Assembly (NCBI GenBank): GCA_005792545.1
Contig: SXRM01000087.1
Coordinates: forward strand, 1-43,762
From: Pseudomonadota bacterium
GTDB lineage: Bacteria > Myxococcota_A > UBA9042
Length of the DNA: 43,762 nt
Direction: 5' to 3'
The position numbers and the translations under genes were made by a program. The notes below the pieces were generated by a model. The model was not told the DNA's origin, did no database searches, and saw nothing but the letters and a program-made list of their open reading frames with translations. Of the stretch, positions 19,891-29,222 are shown piece by piece; the stretch's first letter is position 1, and every line of letters begins with the position of its first letter.

Positions 19891-22086
19891 TCAGGGCGCT
19901 GTCGGCGTCGGCGCCAGGGCAACCCACACGGTGACATCGACCGGCAAACCCAGCGCAACTGCGGTCTCGGGGACCTGTACGGTCGCCCGTCGATCGCCGC
20001 ACGCGGCCTCGATGCCCAGCACGCGCACCCCCGCGCTCGCAAAGGCGCTGGCGTAGGGCAGGCGGACGCCAAAGCCGCCGCTCGGCCCGGCAAGCGCCGA
20101 CACGATCCAGTTGTCGCCGCCGTCGCCGATCTGCAAGCGCACGGTGACTGTGGCGGAGCTGGACGCGGGGCAACCACCGCCGCGGACCAGGGCACCGGGC
20201 ACGCGCTCGAACACCTTGGCGCGCAGATCAGCGCTGGCAAACCGCAGGCGCCAGTTAGTGCGGGCGCGGCAGCTGCCGTCCGGGCTCTGGCTGCCATTGC
20301 CGTAGTGCAGGCTGTGGGCGTTGATACACGAACCCGCGGGGGTCAGCGCCAGGCGATCCTGATCGTCGCGCACGGCCAGCTTGTCGGGTTCGCGGCCCAG
20401 CGCCTCGGCGTAGCTGCGCATGGCCGACATCGCCAGAGGAGACGTCAGCCAATAGCGCACCCCATGACGGTCGAGCAGCGCGTCGTTGGGGCCCGCGCCG
20501 TCGTCCAGGTGCAGCATCAGGCAGGCGTCGAGACCCGCGGTCTGGCCCGGCGCGATGTGCGGGCTGCAGACGTTGGGCAGGTCGCCCAGCGCCCGGATCT
20601 CGTGGCCCAGCGCCCAACTGGCCATGACTGCTGGCGGCTTGCCGTCGCGCACGGTTCTGTCGGCGTGGGCCCGCAGCCAGTCGAGCGCCTCCCAGACCCG
20701 GACCCGCTTGGCGAGCGGCGGCGTGCGCACATCCAGCGCCACCAGACCCAAAAGCGCGGTCACCACCAGCGCGCCCCGCGACAGCCGGCGACCCCAAGCG
20801 CCCGCATCGTGGGCCTGGGCCAGCAGCGCCCCGGCGACCACCGCCAGCGGCACGGCCTGGAGCGTCGAAAACCTTGACTGCGCCACAGTCAGCAGCCAGC
20901 CAAGCGCCAGCGCCGCCGTCCAAGTGCGCACCGCGGGCCGATTTTCGCTGCCACGCCAACCAAACCAGGCCAGCACCGGCACCAACGGCAGCGACCAGCT
21001 GGCCAGATCGGGGGTCAGGCGCCAGCCGGCATCGAACAGCGACGCCGACTCGTGGATGATCGCCACGTGGTTGCGGCCGGCGACGAATTCCGAGCCGCCG
21101 AGCAGCGCGCCGCGACCGGCTGGCCACAGCAACAGGCCACCCGCCCCCAGGGCAACCGTGACGCCAAGCGCCCGCCAACGTTCGGCCGTCCGCGCCCCGG
21201 CCGCAAATGCCGCCGCGCCCACCAGCGCCGCCACCGGCTGCAGCCAACTGGGTGCGTGGGCGACCGCGGCGCCACCTTGAGCGAACGGCGACTGCAAGGC
21301 CAGTGGCTGGCTCAGCAGGCCGGCAACGGCCAGGGCCAGGCCCCACGCGCGGGCTGCGTTCGGGTGCTCACCAGGCTGGGCGACCGACATGCGCACCAGC
21401 CCCAGGCTGCCGACCAGGCCCAGCGTCAGCGCCGACGACGGCAGGCACCAGACGGCCGCCGCCAGCGCCAGACCCGCGGCTGCTGCCCAAGGCCGCCAGC
21501 GCGCCGAATCGCTGGCGGTCAGCAGGCATCCCAGCGCCGCGAACGTCAGCAGCGGCTCCACGGCGTGGTGGTCGACCTTGCCGGCTTGCAGGTAGTTGTG
21601 CAGGCCGCCGTGCACGGCGGCGACCACGCCGGCCATCAGCGCGCCCAGCGCCAGGCCTGGACCTCCGCGCAACCGGGACGAGGCCCACACCGCCAGGACC
21701 GTGGTCAGCGCCGCACACACCGCGACCACGGCCATGCCGGCCACAATCGCGTCTTGCTGCGTCGCGCCGCCGAACAAGCTGGCGCTGCGGGCCACCAGCC
21801 AGTCGAAGCCCGGTGGCCACACCCAGGTCAGGCCGTCAGGCGTATGGCTGAGCGGATCGCGCCAGGGCACGTCGCCGCTAAGGGCCGCCTGGATGCGGCG
21901 GACGTGCCCCCACGAGTCGCCGCTGGTCAGCCACCAGCGGTCGCCGCGGTGCAGCGCGTCGAGGTGGCGGGTGCGCAGCCACACTGTGGCCAGTGCCGAG
22001 GCGATGGCGATCGCCCACAGCAGGTGCCGCGGGTTAGCGCTGGGGGGCCGGGGCGGCGGTTGGGGCGTCTGCGGCGGAGCGTCCAC
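19891..22086 (-). CDS. STT3/oligosaccharyltransferase-like membrane protein
   Basis: First loop 'TSGDSWGHVRRIQAALSGDVPWRDPLSHTPDG', 'LQAGKVDHHAVEPLLTF' (DHH) and 'VMASWALGHEIRALGDLPNV' resemble STT3/PglB/AglB landmarks; start uncertain (GTG 22086 proposed). Confidence 0.65.
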   Translation of the reverse strand: MDAPPQTPQPPPRPPSANPRHLLWAIAIASALATVWLRTRHLDALHRGDRWWLTSGDSWGHVRRIQAALSGDVPWRDPLSHTPDGLTWVWPPGFDWLVARSASLFGGATQQDAIVAGMAVVAVCAALTTVLAVWASSRLRGGPGLALGALMAGVVAAVHGGLHNYLQAGKVDHHAVEPLLTFAALGCLLTASDSARWRPWAAAAGLALAAAVWCLPSSALTLGLVGSLGLVRMSVAQPGEHPNAARAWGLALAVAGLLSQPLALQSPFAQGGAAVAHAPSWLQPVAALVGAAAFAAGARTAERWRALGVTVALGAGGLLLWPAGRGALLGGSEFVAGRNHVAIIHESASLFDAGWRLTPDLASWSLPLVPVLAWFGWRGSENRPAVRTWTAALALGWLLTVAQSRFSTLQAVPLAVVAGALLAQAHDAGAWGRRLSRGALVVTALLGLVALDVRTPPLAKRVRVWEALDWLRAHADRTVRDGKPPAVMASWALGHEIRALGDLPNVCSPHIAPGQTAGLDACLMLHLDDGAGPNDALLDRHGVRYWLTSPLAMSAMRSYAEALGREPDKLAVRDDQDRLALTPAGSCINAHSLHYGNGSQSPDGSCRARTNWRLRFASADLRAKVFERVPGALVRGGGCPASSSATVTVRLQIGDGGDNWIVSALAGPSGGFGVRLPYASAFASAGVRVLGIEAACGDRRATVQVPETAVALGLPVDVTVWVALAPTPTAP

Positions 22087-22593
22087 TTGGGCCTGGGCGC
22101 CGGGGGCGGGCGCGGTGCGGGCAGTGTAGATCAGGTGGGCGGTTTGCGGTGCCTGTGGCAGCCACACGGCCTGTGAGGGGCAGTGCGGTCTATCTTCTGA
22201 GTAGATACCCTTTCGCCTCGGCCACGCGGCACGTTCATCATCGCCGCAAATGCGACGCCTTGTACGGCACCAAGGCGGCGTACGCGCATCAGGGCTGGGA
22301 GGGACCGGGTGCCGACGTCGGTGCGCGGTTGAAGCCTGATTCGGGTGCGTCGATGGGCCTGAGGTGGTGTTCTTAGCCACGTGCCTGCTGCACGGCGGCG
22401 ATCTTGACGCCCCGGTGCATGCGGTGACGTGGCGTGTGGGGTAGTGGCTCTGCGCGCGATCAGGGTTCGGCCCGGGGCCCGAATTCTCGTGCAGCGCCGC
22501 CACGCCGCCATGCAACTCGCAACGCCACCTTGCTGCCGCCGGGCCGTCGGCGAGGTTGTTTACGGCAACTACAAGATTTCTTATCATTGCCAA

Positions 22594-24111
22594 ATGCGCT
22601 ACCTGTTTGCATGGATCGGAATTGCGGACCTCAAGTCGACCGGCGCAGCGGCAGGCGATTCTGTTGGCCCGATTGCACAGGCCCTAGATACGGGATGGTT
22701 TGACGCGGCCGTCCTGCTCGACGACCACGGCGCGGCCAAGTCTGGTCCGTGGCGGGCTTGGATTGCCAATCGCTTTCAAGGAGCGTTGTCGGTTTGCGAC
22801 GTCGCATTGGCAGGTCCGACTGATTTTGGCGACATCTACCGCGCTGCCGTGGCCGCTGTCTGTGACGTCGTCAGCGATGGGCGAGTGGCGACCAGCCACA
22901 ACCTGACGTTTCACTTGAGCCCAGGTACACCGGCGATGGCCGCTGTTTGGTTGCTCCTGGCAAAGGCTCGCTTTGGCGCATCGCTTATCGAGTCGTCACG
23001 CGACCACGGTGTTCGGCGAGTAGACGTACCTTTTGATATCGCGGCAGACTTTTTGCCGGACTTGCTTCGACAATCGGATCGTCGTCTGGCCGTCGGCGCT
23101 GCCGCGCAGTCCAGTGTCCTAGCCCAATTCGGCGACATCGTCTTCCGCGCCGAGTCGATGCAGCGCCTGGTCCAGCGCGCTCAAATGGCAGCCGTGCGTT
23201 CCGTGCCCGTACTCATTCTCGGTGAAACTGGGACCGGCAAAGAACTCCTTGCGCGCGCCATACACGCAGCTAGCCCTCGCTCAACCAAGCCCTTTGTGGC
23301 GGTGAATTGCGGAGCAATTCCAGCAGAGCTTGTCGATACCGAGCTTTTTGGCCACGAACGAGGCGCGTTCACCGGCGCCGTGCAGGCGTCAGCCGGCTTC
23401 TTTGAGCAGGCGCACTGTGGCACGCTCTTCTTGGACGAGCTTGGCGAACTGCCCTTGCACGCCCAGGTACGCCTGCTTCGGGTGCTGCAATCTGGCGAGG
23501 TACGCCGGGTCGGCGCGCGCGATGTGCGGCATGTCGACGTGCGTGTGATCGCAGCCACCCACCGCGACCTGCTGCAAGACGTGGCGGCCGGTCGATTTCG
23601 GGAGGACTTGTTCTTCAGGTTAGCTGTCGCGGTACTGCGGATTCCGCCCCTTCGCGACCGGCGGGGCGACGTGGGGCTGCTGGTCGACCGGCTTTGGATG
23701 CAGGTTTGCATCGAAGTGAAGGGCGATCCGAACTGGCTGGACAAGGAAATTTCTGTCCCCGCAAGAAATCGTCTGCTGGCGCACCAATGGCCCGGCAACG
23801 TCCGTGAACTGCTGAACACGCTACGCAGAGCCGCGTTGTGGTCAACTGGACCGGTCGTCACAGCCGAGGATGTTGAAGACGCACTGCTTTCGGTGCCAGC
23901 GTCCTCGGTGGGCGACGTTCTCAACCGCCCAATTGGAAACGGGTTCTCGCTCCCAGAGACCATCGCAGAGGTAGCGCGGCACTACCTTACACGCGCACTG
24001 AACGAGGCCTCAGGTAACAAGACCAGTGCTGCCGGACTAGTTGGGTTGGCAAGCTATCAAACCCTGACCAACTGGCTTGCGCGCTACGAAGTGACAACAG
24101 AAATGGAATGA
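22594..24111 (+). CDS. Sigma-54-dependent enhancer-binding activator with CARF-like N-terminal sensor domain (RtcR-like architecture)
   Basis: Walker A GETGTGKE, GAFTGA motif, Walker B GTLFLDELGELPLHAQVRLLRVLQ, Fis-like HTH C-terminus; N-terminus carries 'NLTFHLSPGTPAMAAVWLLLA', like the SxGTxxM loop of Csm6/CARF proteins. Confidence 0.9.
   Translation: MRYLFAWIGIADLKSTGAAAGDSVGPIAQALDTGWFDAAVLLDDHGAAKSGPWRAWIANRFQGALSVCDVALAGPTDFGDIYRAAVAAVCDVVSDGRVATSHNLTFHLSPGTPAMAAVWLLLAKARFGASLIESSRDHGVRRVDVPFDIAADFLPDLLRQSDRRLAVGAAAQSSVLAQFGDIVFRAESMQRLVQRAQMAAVRSVPVLILGETGTGKELLARAIHAASPRSTKPFVAVNCGAIPAELVDTELFGHERGAFTGAVQASAGFFEQAHCGTLFLDELGELPLHAQVRLLRVLQSGEVRRVGARDVRHVDVRVIAATHRDLLQDVAAGRFREDLFFRLAVAVLRIPPLRDRRGDVGLLVDRLWMQVCIEVKGDPNWLDKEISVPARNRLLAHQWPGNVRELLNTLRRAALWSTGPVVTAEDVEDALLSVPASSVGDVLNRPIGNGFSLPETIAEVARHYLTRALNEASGNKTSAAGLVGLASYQTLTNWLARYEVTTEME
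24037..24080. promoter_or_regulatory. Candidate upstream activator site with dyad symmetry
   Basis: AGTTGG (24039-24044)/CCAACT (24068-24073) and GCAAGC (24049-24054)/GCTTGC (24075-24080); 8-mers CTAGTTGG and GCAAGCTA recur at 24144-24156. Lies within coding sequence. Confidence 0.3.
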
Positions 24112-24153
24112 TCCCAATTGACTATCGTCGTCCTCCGGTCGCCGCAAGCTAGT

Positions 24154-24169
24154 TGGCACGCCATTTGCA
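24154..24169 (+). promoter_or_regulatory. Sigma-54 (RpoN) promoter, -24/-12 elements
   Basis: TGGCACGCCATTTGCA fits the consensus TGGCACGNNNNTTGCW at every specified base, between the sigma-54 activator gene and hsdR. Confidence 0.88.
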
Positions 24170-24214
24170 GTGCTTCCAAGCGTCGCGTGTCGCCGCCGAA
24201 TCCGGCGGGTGCGG

Positions 24215-27200
24215 ATGGCGACCCCCCGGTTGGACACAATGCCCCACGCTGCCGCAGAATCGCGTTCCCTGTCGCCCGAGGCGGTCGTGGCACTTTCGGT
24301 CCACTTTGAATTCCTGCGCAAGCGGCACCCCGACTTGGCCGATCTTGGCGGACTCGCGGAGCGGTACGCATCGGCAGATCCGCAGAGTGCGCTGCTCAAG
24401 TTGCGCACATTCGCAGAACGCGGCGTCGATGTGGTCTTTGCGGAGTACGCACTGCCGACGACGCTCGACGGCGGCAACCTCAATGACCGGCTAAATGCGC
24501 AGGTATTCCGGGATCTTGCGCCAACCGTAATCCTGGACAAATTGCACGTCTTGCGGCGCAGGGGCAATCGGGCTGCGCATGCGAATGAGGGCACGGCGGC
24601 AACGGCGATTGCCGCGTTGCGCGATGCCTTTGACGTCGGCCGGTGGCTGTATGCTTTCGTGGACGACGGCAACGTAGGCGGGATCAAGCCGTTTGACCCG
24701 GCGAGCTTGCCTGTCGAGGACTCAAAGACGCAGTTGCAGCGCGAGCGCAAGTCGCTGAGAGAACAACTGGCCCAGCAAGAGTTTCTTGTCACAGATCTGA
24801 TGCAACGTCTGGACGGTGAACGCGCCGCGCGTCAAAGTGCAGAAGCAACGGTCATCGAACTTGAGGAGTACCGGCAGCGTGCAACTGCGGCCGCAAGCAT
24901 TCTGCTGCTCAATGAGCGTGATACACGGCGGCAGCTCATCGACGTGATGCTGGCTGAAGCGGGATGGGACGTTGGGGCCAACGGCGCGGATTCGGCGCAG
25001 GTGCTGCAAGAGGTCAAGCTGTCTCTGGTGCCAGACGAAAATGGCAATGGATTTGCCGACTATGTCTTGTTGGGTGAGGACGGCAAAGCGCTGGCGGTCG
25101 TTGAGGCGAAACGGACAGCAAAGGACCCAGCGGCGGGCGCGACTCAAGCCTGGCTCTACGCCAACGCGCTGGAGCGAAAGTATGGCAAGCGGCCTGTGCG
25201 GTTTTGGACAAATGGCGTCGAGGTTTGGTTCTGTGATGACGTTGCACCGGCCAGCCAGCCGCGCAAGCTATTCGGGTTCTACAGCAAAGCGAGCTTGGAC
25301 TATGTCGTGTTTCAGCGCAGTCAGCACGCCGACGGGCAGCAGTTGATCGCTACGCCGACCAAGGACGTGATTTGCGACCGAATCTACCAGAAGGAGGCGA
25401 TCAAAGCAGTAGCCGAGAGCTTTGCCCTGGGTCACCGCAAAGCGCTGCTTGTACTGGCAACCGGCACGGGCAAAACCCGCGTCGTAGTGGCCATTGCCGA
25501 TGTGATGATGCGGGCCAACTGGGCCAAGCGCATCCTGTTCTTGTGCGACCGCAAGGAGTTGCGCAAGCAGGCCGACGAGGCGTTCAACGAATTCTTGCCC
25601 GACGCGCCGCGGGCCATAGTGTCGCGGGCTACCGCCGGAGACCGCGATCAGCGCATCTATATGGCCACCTATCCGGCTATGGATCGTTGCTACCGGGCCT
25701 TTGACGTCGGCTTTTTCGACTTGATCATCGCTGACGAGTCGCACCGCAGTATTTACAATCGCTACAGCGACTTGCTGAAGTGGTTCGACGCGATGCAGAT
25801 TGGTCTGACGGCAACGCCGCGCGAGGTCGTCAGCCACGACACGTTTGCCTTGTTTGGCTGCAACGGTCGCGATCCGACCTACGAGTACACGTACCAGCAG
25901 GCCATTGCCGCAGTCCCGCCGTATTTGGTGCCGTTTCGCGTGATCGCCCACACGACACAGTTCCTGCGCCAAGGGATTCGTTTTGCCGAACTGAGCGACG
26001 ACGACAAGCGCAAGTGGGAAGCGCAGGATCCCGACGCAGCGACCGGCGCGCTCGACGTTGCCCAGCAGAACCTCGACCGGCAGGTCCTAAGCGTCGACAC
26101 CACCCGCGTCATTCTGCGAAACCTGATGGAGCGCGGCATTCGCGACGCCAGCGGCAGCCGGCCCGGCAAGACCATCGTGTTTGCGCGCAGCCACGACCAC
26201 GCTGTGCTGCTCGCGCGGACGTTTGGCGACTTGTTCCCGCAGTACGGCGGCGATTTCTGTCAGGTCGTCGACAGCCACGATGAGCGCGCGGAGACCTTGT
26301 TGACGCGGTTCAAGGATCCGACCGACAACCTCACTGTTGCGATTTCCGTCGACATGCTCGACACCGGCGTGGACGTGCCGCAGGTGGTCAACCTGGTGTT
26401 TGCCAAGCCGTTGCGGTCATTCGTCAAGTTCTGGCAAATGATTGGTCGCGGCACGCGGCTGTGCCCCAACCTGTTCGGGCCGGGCAACGACAAGAAAGAG
26501 TTCCTGATTTTCGACCACTGGGGCAACTTCGAGTGGTTCGGGGTCGAGCGGCGCGAGACGGACGACCCGCCGCCGAAGTCGCTGTGCCAGCAGTTGTTCG
26601 AGGCGAGGCTGGAATTGGCGCACGCCGCGCTCGACCGCTTCGACCAGGCTGCCTTCGATAGTACAGCCGACCTGCTGCACGAGGATCTGGTTGCGCTAAA
26701 CCGCACGCGGTCGATTCGCGTCGTTGAGCGATTCCGCGACCTCAATCCGCTGTGCAACCGCCAGCGGGTTCAGCAGTTTGACGCCGCGACGGTGGCGCAA
26801 ATTCGGCTAGTTGCTGCGCCATTGATGGGTGAACTCGACGCCCGGAAGGACGAGCCGGCGCTCCGCTTTGACCTGCTGGTGGCGCAGACGCAATTGGCGG
26901 CCATCACGCAGGCACCTCGGCTGGCTACTTTGGCTGCGCGGGTGCAGGACGACGTCCAGCGATTGCCGAAGAATCTGGCGCCGGTCAAGGCGCAGGCGGC
27001 GACCATTCAGCAGGCGCGCGCGGCGGCGTTCTGGCAGGCGCCGACGTTTGGCGAGTTGGAAGCGGTGCGCGGCAACTTGCGCGGATTGTTGCAGTACAGG
27101 GTTGCGGCGGTGTCGACTCGGGCAGTGACAACGAAAGTTGTTGATTTTGTAGATGGCGATGAGATGCACGCCGAGATCGTGCCGACACTTGCCGGCCAAG

Positions 27201-27697
27201 AACTCGTGGCGTACCGGCAGCGGGTCAAAGAGGTGCTGGACCAGCGACTGGCTGGCGACCCGGCTATCGTCAAGATTCGCAATGGGCAAGCCGTGACAGA
27301 AGGTGAACTGGGCGGACTGGCGTTGCAAGTCCAGCGCATTGACCCGCTAATCGACCTACTGAAGTTGCCGCGGCAGTTGCACATGCACGTCGACTTGGCG
27401 CGCGTGCTGCGTGGCTTGGTGGGCTTGGACGCAAGCGCTGTCGAGACCGAATTCAAGGCGTTTACCAGCAAGTATCCAACGCTGACTGCGCAGCAATTGC
27501 AGTTCTTGCGCACGATTCAGCAGCACATTGCGCTAGGCGGTGGCCTGGAAATCGACCAGTTGTACCAGGACCCGTTTACGCGCCTGCATCCCGAGAGTGT
27601 CGACGGGATGTTCGGAGACGCCGCACAGGTTGACGACCTGCTCACCATTTTAGCGCGCTTCAATGCGGGCGAGTTGCCTGCCGAGCGCGCGGCCTAG
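24215..27697 (+). CDS. hsdR: Type I restriction endonuclease R subunit
   Basis: Nuclease core 'NGFADYVLLGEDGKALAVVEAKRTAKD', Walker A ATGTGKT, DESHRS, GLTATP; N-terminal DUF4145-like segment. Start 24215 or 24239; the longer ORF start at 24170 abuts the promoter. Confidence 0.93.
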   Translation: MATPRLDTMPHAAAESRSLSPEAVVALSVHFEFLRKRHPDLADLGGLAERYASADPQSALLKLRTFAERGVDVVFAEYALPTTLDGGNLNDRLNAQVFRDLAPTVILDKLHVLRRRGNRAAHANEGTAATAIAALRDAFDVGRWLYAFVDDGNVGGIKPFDPASLPVEDSKTQLQRERKSLREQLAQQEFLVTDLMQRLDGERAARQSAEATVIELEEYRQRATAAASILLLNERDTRRQLIDVMLAEAGWDVGANGADSAQVLQEVKLSLVPDENGNGFADYVLLGEDGKALAVVEAKRTAKDPAAGATQAWLYANALERKYGKRPVRFWTNGVEVWFCDDVAPASQPRKLFGFYSKASLDYVVFQRSQHADGQQLIATPTKDVICDRIYQKEAIKAVAESFALGHRKALLVLATGTGKTRVVVAIADVMMRANWAKRILFLCDRKELRKQADEAFNEFLPDAPRAIVSRATAGDRDQRIYMATYPAMDRCYRAFDVGFFDLIIADESHRSIYNRYSDLLKWFDAMQIGLTATPREVVSHDTFALFGCNGRDPTYEYTYQQAIAAVPPYLVPFRVIAHTTQFLRQGIRFAELSDDDKRKWEAQDPDAATGALDVAQQNLDRQVLSVDTTRVILRNLMERGIRDASGSRPGKTIVFARSHDHAVLLARTFGDLFPQYGGDFCQVVDSHDERAETLLTRFKDPTDNLTVAISVDMLDTGVDVPQVVNLVFAKPLRSFVKFWQMIGRGTRLCPNLFGPGNDKKEFLIFDHWGNFEWFGVERRETDDPPPKSLCQQLFEARLELAHAALDRFDQAAFDSTADLLHEDLVALNRTRSIRVVERFRDLNPLCNRQRVQQFDAATVAQIRLVAAPLMGELDARKDEPALRFDLLVAQTQLAAITQAPRLATLAARVQDDVQRLPKNLAPVKAQAATIQQARAAAFWQAPTFGELEAVRGNLRGLLQYRVAAVSTRAVTTKVVDFVDGDEMHAEIVPTLAGQELVAYRQRVKEVLDQRLAGDPAIVKIRNGQAVTEGELGGLALQVQRIDPLIDLLKLPRQLHMHVDLARVLRGLVGLDASAVETEFKAFTSKYPTLTAQQLQFLRTIQQHIALGGGLEIDQLYQDPFTRLHPESVDGMFGDAAQVDDLLTILARFNAGELPAERAA

Positions 27698-27704
27698 GAC
27701 CATC

Positions 27705-29222
27705 GTGATTACTACCCAAGCTAAGCAGCAGATCGACCAACTCTGGGATGCGTTCTGGACTGGCGGCATCAGCAACCCGTTGACGGTCATCGAGCAGGTC
27801 AGTTACCTGTTTTTCATGCGGCTGCTCGACATCACCGAGACCAACAATGAACGCGTGCAGCAGCGCACTGGCAAGGCCTTTCGTCGGTTGTACGATGGCG
27901 CTGACGATGTGCGGCGCTGGTCGGTGTTCAAGCACCAAAAGCCAGAAGAGATGCTGCGCACTGTGCGCGATGTCGTTTTCCCCCACCTGCGCGACAGCAT
28001 CGGAGCGCGGTCGACGATGGGCACGTACCTCAAGGACGCGCAGTTTGTGATTCCGACTCCCAACTTGTTGGCGCGGGCCGTCGAGTCGGTGGACCGGCTC
28101 AAGTTGGTCGGCGATGCCAAGGGCGACCTGTACGAGTACTTGCTGAGCCGGTTGTCGACCGCTGGCATCAACGGCCAGTTTCGCACGCCGCGGCATATCA
28201 TTCGGGCGATGGTCGAGGTGATGGAGCCCAAGCCGACAGAGGTTATCGGCGACCCGGCGTGTGGCACGGGTGGCTTTCTGGTCGGCACGATGGATTGGAT
28301 GCTGCAGCGGTACACGTCGGAGGCGGGCAAACTCAAAGACGAGGAGGGTGGCGAGCTCTACACCGGCGACTTGCTGCAGCCGCACCGCGAGCACGTGCAG
28401 AGCGGGATGCTGCACGGGTTTGATTTTGATTCGACGATGCTACGGATTGCGGCGATGAACTTGATGCTTCACGGGATCGAGACGCCCGATGTGCATTACG
28501 CCGATGCCCTATCCAAGGCCTTCGGCGAGAAGTTCAGCCAGCATCGCCACGGCTTTTTCGACGTCATCCTGGCCAATCCGCCGTTTAAGGGCAGCTTGGA
28601 TGCGACGACAGTGCATGCGTCGTTGTTGGCCAAGGTCAAGACCCGCAAGATGGAGTTGCTGTTCGTGGCGCTGATGCTGCAAATGCTCAAGGTTGGCGGC
28701 AGGTGTGCCACGATTGTGCCCGATGGCGTGCTGTTTGGTAGCTCCGGGGCGCACAAGGACTTGCGCAAGCTGCTGGTCGACGACAACCAGTTGGAGGCGG
28801 TGATTTCGCTGCCGGGCGGGGTGTTTCGGCCGTATGCGGGGGTGTCGACGGGGATTTTGGTGTTCGCGCGCGGGGGTAGGACGGGCGAGGTGTTTTACTA
28901 CGACGTGAGAGAAGACGGGTTTACGCGCGACGATAAGCGCACACCGCAGCCGGCGGGCACGAGTGACCTGCCGCGGATGGTCGAAGCGTGGCGGCAGTGG
29001 AAGGCGACTGGAAAGGTAGTGGGCGCGGACCGGAAAGCGCAGTGCTTCTTGGTGTCGGCGGAGGAGATCCGCGAGAAGGAGTACGACCTTGCGTTGAACC
29101 GGTATCAGGAGGTCGTGCACGAGAAAGTGCAGTACGAGAAGCCGGAGGTGATTTTGGAGCGGTTGATTGGGTTGCAGGGGGAGATTTTGAGGGAACTTGA
29201 GGGGTTGAGGGGGATCGCGTGA
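27705..29222 (+). CDS. hsdM: Type I DNA methyltransferase M subunit
   Basis: DPACGTGGFLVGTMD (motif I) and ILANPPFKG (NPPF motif IV); start GTG 27705. Confidence 0.94.
   Translation: MITTQAKQQIDQLWDAFWTGGISNPLTVIEQVSYLFFMRLLDITETNNERVQQRTGKAFRRLYDGADDVRRWSVFKHQKPEEMLRTVRDVVFPHLRDSIGARSTMGTYLKDAQFVIPTPNLLARAVESVDRLKLVGDAKGDLYEYLLSRLSTAGINGQFRTPRHIIRAMVEVMEPKPTEVIGDPACGTGGFLVGTMDWMLQRYTSEAGKLKDEEGGELYTGDLLQPHREHVQSGMLHGFDFDSTMLRIAAMNLMLHGIETPDVHYADALSKAFGEKFSQHRHGFFDVILANPPFKGSLDATTVHASLLAKVKTRKMELLFVALMLQMLKVGGRCATIVPDGVLFGSSGAHKDLRKLLVDDNQLEAVISLPGGVFRPYAGVSTGILVFARGGRTGEVFYYDVREDGFTRDDKRTPQPAGTSDLPRMVEAWRQWKATGKVVGADRKAQCFLVSAEEIREKEYDLALNRYQEVVHEKVQYEKPEVILERLIGLQGEILRELEGLRGIA

Noticed and set aside
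22149-22376. 75-aa ORF between the STT3-like gene and the activator
   Set aside because: No motif and ordinary length for chance in GC-rich sequence.
24170-24214. Upstream GTG start of the hsdR ORF
   Set aside because: It directly abuts the -12 element, upstream of the expected transcript start.
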